Origin: Pyrenopolyporus hunteri
Taxonomy: Eukaryota; Ascomycota; Sordariomycetes; Xylariales; Hypoxylaceae
Assembly: GCA_902806595.1 (NCBI GenBank)
Contig: CADCXC010000004.1
Span: forward strand, 2,294,001 to 2,358,000
Direction: 5' to 3'
DNA length: 64,000 nt
Part shown: positions 1 through 9,353 of the stretch, piece by piece
How the letters are laid out: every line of letters starts with the position of its first letter
How positions within the stretch are numbered: the first letter of the stretch is position 1
Position numbers and translations under genes: made by a program
Notes under the pieces: generated by a model
The model's input: only the letters and a program-made list of their open reading frames with translations
Told to the model about the DNA's origin: nothing
The model's database searches: none

Positions 1-941
1 CTAGATCCTACGGGGCACAGCTTCGAGGTCTCACCCGAGACGAAGGTGCTTCACACATTAGGTGTCACGTTGTAAACCGGCGAACGGAGGATTCGAGTCC
101 AAGACTCTACTCAAAGCCAGCGTTCGAATAGATACCCAATATTTACTACCTACCTACCTATTCTTTCCTTTTCTTCTCTTCATCAACCACGCCCCTTAAT
201 GAAAATGTGGTTACGTTCGTAGCGCCGAGCGGGTTGACGATCAACATCAACACCCCCCCTCCCCCCCTTCACGACAGATTAGATGGGTCCATTCCTTATT
301 GAGATCCAACACCGTCCTACGTCACATCCTAAGAACAAAGGACTCGATCGACGCTACATATACAAGACACGAAGGCCCGACATAGTAATAAAGCTAGACA
401 GCCACGAGCCTGTTCCAAACACCAGTTGTAGATTTCCATTTATCTAGGTACCTACTCAGGTGATTATCTTCATACCTTAATCCAGGATTGAAACTAACTC
501 TATGATGGTTCTACATGACGTCTAAACCAGGAACTAGAACTAGTTCGGGAACCCCGTCTATTCTGAGCCCTTTAATCTAAGGGCAGGTAACCATTCGTAA
601 CACGAATGGCTAGTAGTCACACAGTTACTTTGTTGCTAGATGTGTTTCTAAGTGGTCGGATGAACAAAGAGACAGTCGCTAGGTTTCAGAATGGGTTAGT
701 GTACCCGGGTCTCACATTAGGTATGGTGTTTTCGTCAAACGTAGAGACCTTTCAAGAGTCGACCCTTAAAAATTGTCAGTCAACAGATACCCATCCTACG
801 TATATACTCTCCCGTATAGGGGTTGGAATTCGAATCACGTGTCAGCAGGACTTGCAAAATGAAAGTAGCCATTAATCAATTAGGGGCAAGTCATGGGCCA
901 TGAATTAATTATCATCACGCGTTTTCAGTATTGTACATCTT
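1..941. other. Gene-free left edge
   Basis: No open frame here has coding character or a recognisable domain. The stretch includes a short CCTA tandem near 148-163 and a C-rich tract near 251-268. It lies downstream of the 3' end of the minus-strand gene that ends at 942, so the right part may be its 3' untranslated region. Confidence 0.5.
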
Positions 942-2675
942 CTAGTTCGCATCAGCGAATCCCGGGCAGCGTTTGTCAAACGGCTTCTTCTGGTTCTGCG
1001 GGGTGCAGATCATCTCGTTGGCAAACGCCCTCCACCGATCCAGCAGGTCCGTCTCTCGGACACCCTCGTGCTGGGGGTAAAAGCTCAAGTGGCCGACTAC
1101 GCTACGCGTGTCGATGACGAATGGTCGATGCGTCCGTTTCGGGATCGTAACAGTAATGTCCTGCTCGTCGTCTTCGGCGATGGGGAGAGCCTTTTTAATG
1201 TCGTGGCCCCATAGAGCGACGAAATTGAGGTTGTAGCGTTTGTACTGAGTATTGTAGAGCTGTTCTGCTCCGGGGCGGCCCTTATTATTTTCCAAATGTT
1301 TCATTACGGTCGCGGATGTATTCGTGCTCTGCGGGAATTCCATGGGCGAACCGAAGAAGTAACGTGTCATGGCGTCGTCTTCGAGGTTTTTCAGTAGCGA
1401 GTATTGCTGCTGGCTTGCAATAGCCCAGGATTTCCACGCGGCCGCGTACATGGCTTCGATGCCTTTCTCGCCCTCACGCAGATAATTAAGCCCCATCGGA
1501 GTCTTCATTAAGTCGAAGGGGGCGTCGGGTAGTAAAAGAAACGGGTGCCCATAATACGGGCGCTTAGGAAAGATCTCATCCTCTAGCATGATGCTCTTGA
1601 GGTCACTGATATTGAGATTTGGTAGACTCGACATCGGAAAGCGGCTCTTTTCGGATGGTCGCCATGACTCGGCGGCCGCGTGTGACGGCTTTTCGCTCGG
1701 GTCGGGCCTAAAGGCGTGGATGGCGCCAACGTGAAAGTGCTCATAGCCCGTCAGAGGGCTATTGACTAAATTCGCCGAAACGGCAAACGGATGGGGAGTC
1801 GCGATTCGGGTATGGACCAACTGGGGGATGGCGTCTGGGTGGATGAAAATCTGTAAGAGAATTGTGTTAGGAAATCAACTTCTCAGCGATTCTCGGTGCT
1901 CAAAGGAGCTGCTTACTATATCATCGTCGATTTTCACATATATAGTCTCGTCCTCCACGGCCGAGTCCCATATACAACCGAAGCTTGTCCCCTCGCATGT
2001 GTTGGCCTCTACAATATGGTAATGCTCCGCCCTTCGCGAAACCAGGTCCTTCAAGTATTCGAGGTCGTCTTCCTTATTTGTGTGGACCATGAACCGGATT
2101 TCGTCGAGGTATCCGCCGTTCGCGGCCAAGTTCTGTAGCAGGTAACAGTCTAGGAAGTCGACGGTCCGCTTGCGGCCATAAAAGACTAGGGCGACTATCT
2201 TGATGCCCGCGGGCTTCTCCCAGCCGCCCTTAGGGGCGAAACTCTTAAGTCCTACCGTGCCATTCCTCGGCGGGCGAGTTGATGCGTAGTGGCCCTTCGC
2301 GTCGACGGGCCAAGTCGTACATTGCCCCGGTACCTCGGGGGGTTTGTCGGTGCTCAGAAGGCTTTGAAGGGGAGCGAGTCTGTAGAGTTCGTGGTGGGTC
2401 ACTTCGAAGATGACCATAGACAGGCCGATAATGGCTATGAATACGATGATCAGGCGCTTCAGGTCGAATTTGCGCTTCAGAAGGTGGTGCTGAAGGTAGC
2501 GCAACCAGCGCTCGCGATCGATAGCCATGGCTTTGGTGGTGACCTTGGGTTGAGAACGATGAGGATCTGTGTGTTCTTCGTCCCAGGCCGAGTTTATGCG
2601 CGTTGACGGCCCTGGCGCCGTTGATCCTCCCATGAACAATGTGTCAGCTACCCATCTGAGGGCGGCGGAGGACAT
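942..2675 (-). CDS. Type II membrane protein, glycosyltransferase-like
   Basis: Two exons, 2675-1917 and 1850-942, give 555 aa. The intron (1916-1851) begins GTAAGC, has a CCTAACA branch site and ends TTACAG; phase 0. The N-terminus is basic and lacks a cleavable signal. A single hydrophobic helix lies at about residues 74-90, so the bulk of the protein should be in the Golgi/ER lumen. The sequence KIDDDI (about 248-253) at the exon junction resembles the metal-binding DxD of glycosyltransferases. An alternative start at Met50 (MAIDRERW) would leave a shorter cytosolic tail of the kind usual for Golgi enzymes, and I cannot decide between the two starts. I recognise this as a fungal hypothetical family with glycosyltransferase-like features. 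Donor, acceptor and linkage cannot be inferred from the sequence. Confidence 0.75.
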
Positions 2676-4552
2676 GAGACAATGACAATGACATTGTTGT
2701 TAAGTGACGGGGGGAGAGACGGGGGGACCGGGTATTGCGTGAGAGATGATTCTTATTTTTTATTTTTTTTTTCTTCTGTCCTCTCCGTTTCTCACTCCCC
2801 TGCGAGACGGGAATATGGGGCCAAGAAGTCGACTAGACTAGAAGGTACCAATTGGCTGGCACGGCGCAGCTAGGCTAGGACAAAAGATCGGCTAATGTTA
2901 GTAGGGAGAGACGGTCTAGGCAGCACAATTTCATTGATTAAGCGTGGCTCATCTGGAGAGACGAGGGTCGTGATATGCCCGGATAGGTCAGATCGGTCGA
3001 GACTTGGACGGCCCCTGAATTGCCAAGCAAATCCTACCCGCATCACCCCAAGTACGTGGTATGTACACCATGTTTTTGTCGAGTAAAATACATATATAGT
3101 GTAGGTATGTGTGTATGTACGTATGTACGGATAGGTGTTTGTATCTGTGTTTGTGTTTGCGTTTTGTGTTTTGTATTCGTGTTCGTGACACTTGAGAATG
3201 ATGATTTAGGAATGATTTGGCAATGTGGATCATCCCAAGAACGACGTTTCTTCAAACGCTGTTGTTTAATTACCAATGCATATGTCCTACGCAGGTAGCT
3301 AAGTACATGTATACATGTACGCCTACATGCATGTAAGATACCTGTATGTGTAACTTGAAAATTGCTGTGCATTAGGCAGGTACATACGTGTGTGTATACA
3401 AAAGTGTTAACGGTCTTATGCCTTCTTGCCTCCCCAGGCAGCTGCTGTGTACTTCATCTAACGGGCTTGAGTTAACCCAAGGTCGCCCATGTTGTCTCAT
3501 CTGCATGCACCTTGTGTAAGTATCGCACAATACATACCTATAAAGTATATGCCTATTGTACAGAGATACATGTCCGCTTAGCACTGCCCAGTTACCCACC
3601 TGGTAGGATACTGGCGTACCTTAGTGATACCATGGTATGTGAATACGAAGGTACAATACACTACTATGGTATACCTAACATCATAGGCACCGCAAGCACG
3701 GAATACATATACCGGTATCATCCGATCTTTATTTTTAATTTTAGAATACGGCTTATCAGCGCATATGTACATACCTAGGTAGGTAGCAAAATACCTTCTT
3801 CATGGGCATCAATTACATAAGCCTTTCTCAGCTCAAACCGATCATTCAATGTCCCTCGGATGCTGGGTACTGTTCTATTACGTGTAGGGAAGCACCTACC
3901 TACATAGTATGTATGAAGCGGCACTAATATCACGGGATGAGGTAAGACGTGATTCTCATTCAAACCCCTGATAGGGCTGAACGCGGCTGGAAATTAAAAA
4001 TATCTCAGATAGGTAACGGAAGGGACTGTCAAAGCTTATTGAATAGACAACCTCTGTAATTTAACCTGGGTAGGTACATGTACCTAGAAGGTATCAAACG
4101 CTTAATGAGATTTACGCAGTATATTTGCTACTCAATATTACCTGAGTAGGCCAGTCGTCTGCTTTTCACAAGACTCTTCTCCATCTAAGCCCATACCTGC
4201 TACTTAAGAACCTAGATATGTGCTCCCATATGTCTTCCATGGATTTTCCCATTCATTACCCTCCGCTATCTATAACCACTTTATGGTACAACCGTTTCCC
4301 CAGGTGTATCCCACTCCTGCTCGTGACGCAAACGCATTTCTATCCATAGCCACGATCCTATGCAACACACTACGTCGCGTCGTTATACTCACTTCCAGAC
4401 CACCGGCGAGTGCCCCTGCCCTTAAAATAACGGGACGAATATCCTACAACCAAATACACCGCCAGCGAGGAATGCCAGTATACCAGAATGATAAACAAAA
4501 ATGAATATATGCACATCACTCATGTCTCATGATTCTCCCCTTGCCCTTCAGA
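2676..4552. other. Intergenic region with AGGTACCT/TAGG-type short repeats
   Basis: This is the upstream region of the minus-strand gene at 942-2675 plus the 3' side of the NIPA gene. It holds T-rich tracts (about 2757-2775), TG/TA-rich stretches (3080-3180, 3300-3330) and several TAGGTAGG or CCTACC motifs (about 3774-3786, 3895-3905, 4069-4087). No gene is convincing. Confidence 0.5.
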
Positions 4553-6852
4553 TCAGATGAAGGCCCCGTCTCTCCCCCGAGGTGGACTTCGCCGTCCTGG
4601 CGGCCGAGGCGACGAGTTATGAGGCGTCATATCCCTACTGGCCGTACGACTCCTCTCCCTCCTCTCCCACCTCCTCCGGCTCGACTCGTAATCTTCGTAC
4701 TCGCTCTCCTTATCATCGCTTCCTCTCCTCAGCGGGCTGTTTGTTATACCCCTACCGTACCGCCCCGTCGTCTTGTCGTCCGGATATATACCGTCTTCAC
4801 TCTCATCGTCGATATCGTCATCGTCGTCGTCATCATCATCATAGCGAGGGAGCGCTGGCAGCGAATGAGAATCCCCTTTGACAAGGCCCAATCTCTCTTC
4901 TTCAGTCGCATTCTTCGCTCCTCCCAACTGACGATCCGAATAACCCCTTGATCCTATCCCGTGGCGCGAATGCGTGTTCCGAGGCGACGGTGGCGCTTGT
5001 TCCTGTGCACTGTCAGCTTGATGCCGACGGAACACATTTTGGAACGAAAACTGCCGACGTGCTGAAGGAATTTCCCCGTGAGGCGGAGGAGTCGGCGGGG
5101 CTAGAGAAGCAACACTAGCGCTAGGTCTCGGTGTCTCCGTAAACTGGATATGCCGCCCGGTACTACCGGAAGCTATGCTTGCAGCCCCTCCGTATTCGGT
5201 CTTCCGTAGGCTGTCCGGGAGACCGTAAATATGATCTCTACCAGCGCCGTAGGGGCTAGCTTCACTTTCATACTTCTGGCCCGGAACCGTAATATCAGTC
5301 AGCTGCATCGGGTGCATGGGACTTTGGACCTTATGGTTATGAGCGTCCCGGGGAAAGTCGGGATGTCCTGGAAGTAGGACACTCCTTGCTCGGCTTCGAA
5401 TGGTGCCGGCTATACTCGAAAGCACGCTTGGTGACATCTGGCGGCGTCGTTCCTCGGCCAACTCCTCTTCGGTGGGAAATCTTGACCTGCCTAAGGGCGG
5501 ATGAACCGGGGTGCCGACAGGGCTTGGTGATGTTAGAGTATGGCTCCTATGGCTCCCTATAGTGGTCCTTCTCCGCCTTAATCCATCCCACTCAAATTGT
5601 TGGCCGTCTTCGCTGACTGGCGCGAGACGCTCCATTTCCTTTTCCTCATGAAGCCGCCGGAACTCCTGCTCTTCCATCTTCTGCCGCGCGTGAGAAATTC
5701 TTCGTACGATCGCAGCGGTTCCGCGGATGGCGTCGGCCTTGGGTTCTGTTTCAGGCTGTTCTTGCTCAGCAATCGTGTGAATTTGGTCCAAATCCCCGGC
5801 GAAAACGGCCGCATCCGGTACATCTTTGGCGGATTTGGATAACTGGAGCAGAACAACACCTGCGCAGATAGTAAGAAACCCCATAACTACGGTCACGATC
5901 GCCATGGCTGTGCCCTTGAATCCCTGGAAGAGGACCGCCGAGGTGATCATGGTGGTACTTGTGAAATATACGTAATAGGTTGGGGTAACCATGGCCGCGT
6001 TAAATAGATTGAGCGCTTTCTATACGCAAGGTCAGCAAGATGCAAACACCCCGGTTAAGGCAGGCTTACATTTAAATAGATGATCTCTGTCAATAGTGTC
6101 GCTATTACAAAGACCAGGACGACGTATAGGAACCATTGGTTGAACTGGGGAGTACCGCCAGCCTGCGCGACAATAGCAGCGCCGAGGCCCTGAGTGGCAA
6201 CGACGCTCAGTCCCCCGATCCAGCTACAGACCGTGATGTACGGGAACATATTCTTCTTCCCGTATCGAGGTCCGACCCAGAACGCAACGAAAGCACAGCC
6301 GAGGATTATGACCCCAGCGTAACTTAGGAAACCCGGTGTGACGACGAACTTCTGCAACTCCTGGATCGTGGCCACAGACGATGCCTCCGGGGCATTCATG
6401 ACGATTATGACGGATCCGACTATGCAAAGGAAGCAGGCAACCTTGCCGACCATGCTGAGCCTCTCTTTGAGGAATATCGCCGAAAGGATGGCGGTAATAA
6501 CGACGGACAAAGCTCCTAGGGACGTAACCAAGATAGCATCGGTAAAGGCGTAGGCGGCAAAGTTGCAAATCTCCCCAATGATCATCAAGGTCATGCCGCC
6601 CCACCAGTAGAAATTTTTGAGATAGCCATAACCTTCGCCGGCGACCTCATTGTACTTTTCGTTTGCTCTGAGTAACCCGACCTTCTTCAGGACGAACGAG
6701 ACTCCGATGAAGCAACCGGACGCAACCGCCAACGATATCCCGATAGCTTTGTAGGCGGGTGGCCGAGTCTGTGCGGCGGGCTTGGTATCCGTTTCGTTTG
6801 CTCTGGCATATATTTGGTTGGCCGCAACGAGGAGTTGCGCCGTCTGGTCCAT
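4553..6852 (-). CDS. NIPA-family magnesium transporter (DUF803)
   Basis: Two exons, 6852-6070 and 6019-4553, encode 749 aa. The intron (6069-6020) runs GTAAGC to GTATAG in phase 0 and interrupts a membrane helix (IIYLN|KALNLFN). About nine hydrophobic segments between residues 38 and 315 carry the NIPA signature: a small-residue-rich first helix (ASGCFIGVSFVLKK), SLGALSVVITAILS, FLKERL and NAPEA. Family members move Mg2+ across plasma or endosomal membranes. The remaining 430 or so residues are predicted disordered, rich in Ser, Pro and Arg, and include a run of nine Asp followed by further acidic residues. Such long tails are common in fungal NIPA proteins and are probably regulatory. Family assignment is firm; substrate is by family only. 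Confidence 0.9.
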
Positions 6853-9353
6853 TTCGGAGCCGCGGGGACGGCGAAGAGTCGCCGCTAGGTTACGACCACA
6901 CTCGGATCTAACGTGGTGCTAGAGCGCTCGTCTATCGTCAAAGCGAAAGTGACTACCGAGGAGGGTCGTATACTGAGATTGTGTTGGTTCGTACAAGTAT
7001 TCTTGCTCGGAATGCTCCGGGCATGGGAAGACAAATAGTGTCAAACAACTCGGTTCAAAAGATCAGCGCCGCAGCTCTGTTGCTCTGGACGCGGGAGTTT
7101 AAACTACTGGCACAGTTAGGTAATGTTTAACGGGAGAACAGAACTCTAATCGCATAGACCCTGAATCAGAAAACAAAAAAAGCAGCAGTTAGAAGTTGAA
7201 CTGTGTCCATGCACGGGCCACAGTGATTGTTTAAGACGGATTCTCTAGATGGAAATGTGCAAGCAAGTAATCGTCGGCGGGACTGGGATAATAGAAGAGG
7301 GCTAGGGGTCTAATCGTAACGAGACGGTTGGTTATGTGGTAGACGAGCAAGGGGGTTTCTATATGAGACGGCAGCTGTGGGAGCAGATGTCACTAGGCCG
7401 TAGGCGGTGCTAGACTGGGCCTGATTCATGAAACAGCGATAAATAAGAGACGAGGTTGGGCCTGGCGTTCATCAAAGTCGTAATCGGTAAAGTAGACCGG
7501 AAAGCAGCGTTTTGAGCAATTCTATGGCAGACCCGTTCGTATAGAACAGTGAATCAAGTGCAGTGAATAGAGAGAAGATGGAGCAAATAGAGCAAACAGA
7601 GCGACGAGACTAACAAAGATTCAAGAGATGCACTATGTAAGTGGGTATGATGTGTGTGTGTAAGTGCTGGAAGGGTTGGGACAGACCTTCCCGTGCGATC
7701 TCAGGACATCCAAGCTTTTGATCGCCTAGACGACAGGCGGATAGTGCATGTACCTACGTACATACTTGCAGGGACCAGCGCTTACGCAGCGCAGTGGTGC
7801 TGTACTGCGCAATAGTGCATGCGGATATGTCCCAGGCGCCACTTACTGATTATTAGTGCGGGATAGATGGGACAAGGGAGTCTCCAAGTTCTGGAACGGC
7901 TAACTACCAGCTAAGCTACCTAAGTATATCTCTAGCGTACAGTACCTGCCCTAGTAGGGACGCTAAGATACGCCGTACGCCATGAAGCACGGGGTTCAGG
8001 GGAGGAACCTACCTAGGTACCCACCTTGAAAATGACTGGCCTCGTAACCTTCACGAAGCTAATCACCTAAGTGGTAGGTAGCTACCTACCTACCTAGGTA
8101 CTTACCTGTAGGGTCGGGTCGGCGTAGTGCTTGCCACCGATGGCTGCGCAAGTTCCGACACCTCCTACCCAAACTATATATAATATGTGTGTAACATGTG
8201 TGGATACTTATACGTCCGTACATGTAGGTACCCATGTTTGTGGGTGGTACTACGGTAGTAGCATCTGGCACTGGACCCCAGGCTCTTCTCTAGATTCTGC
8301 TTCCACGTTTATAGATATATTGTATAGGATTTCCATTAAGGAGCACACGTTAAAAATAAACGTAAACCTGGAGGACTGTTACCGAAGATACTCGTATCCG
8401 TTTTCGACGATCTCAAACTATCATCCGTCAATGCTGCGCCGTACTACCTACACATCCATTGTGTTAAAACATCGTTGTTCCGGGGAAGCCGGGGGATACA
8501 TACAAAGAGCGGGAGGGAAGTCTGACATCTCCGGATTCAATAGGTAGAGGTGTACATACCTGTTACAATTAGGTACCTGCCATCTTTCTTTGGGCACCAC
8601 GCCTAGATACCTATCATACCTATCTCGACAGGCTGGGTACCTGGGTATCGACCACCTACATATTACATACATATCTCGATGCTCGATCTGGGGTTTCCAG
8701 CAGGCTGATCTTCAACCTTTTCGAAATATTGCCATTCAAAAAAGCACTTTAATACCCTGCATATCCAAGAAAATGACATAAAGTCGCATCGCGCCCGCGC
8801 GCTAAAAGAATGCGACGGTGTGATGTCAACAAACCAGGCGAACCAGGGAAACGCCATCAGATCGTTGATGGGTTGGCTAGCAGCCAATCACACACAGCCA
8901 AAATAAAGAGGGAAAAAACAAGTCTTCCCTTTATATACCAGCCTATGTATACCTACCTACCTACCTACCTAATATTGTCAAGTGATAAGATTTTACTCGT
9001 TACCATTGGACGTTTCTAGGCTCGCACGAATTCCCACCATCTCCGAATTTATCCCTGAGGTGTGAACTCGATATGGTTAATTCTCTGCAAACGAAGACGC
9101 ACAGTTCGATCTGGAGTAAGTCCACATGCGCAAGAACAGATCTAGGTAGGTAGGTATGTATAAGAAGTTATATCCGAGTTCATAGTAGAGCGATATCTAC
9201 CTAATCCCAGCTTGTTTATACATTTTCTATTATATTAACGTCTACCACCTCGCACATCCTTTTTCAACTACCTCGAGTCAACTACTCAACCTTAGGTAGG
9301 TTAAAAAAGAGTTCGCCCATCTCAACTCTATCTCTAGCCGGGTAGTCTAATGT
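6853..9353. other. Gene-free interval between two minus-strand transporter genes
   Basis: The interval contains the promoter of the NIPA gene (right of 6852) and the 3' flank of the PTR gene (left of 9354). Several tracts of the AGGTACCT/CCTACC repeat family occur (about 8010-8022, 8072-8107, 8951-8972, 9144-9157). No frame shows coding character. Confidence 0.5.

Noticed and set aside
606..1117. Two plus-strand frames at the left edge
   Set aside because: No coding character; the second one overlaps the 3' end of the minus-strand glycosyltransferase-like gene.
4529..4951. 140-aa plus-strand frame
   Set aside because: Antisense to the Asp/Ser/Arg-rich tail of the NIPA gene; low-complexity product (Ile/Val runs opposite the Asp tract).
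8951..8972. CCTACCTACC array as a CRISPR or telomere-like array
   Set aside because: No repeat-spacer organisation; the unit is a 4-bp simple repeat and CRISPR is not expected in a fungal nucleus.
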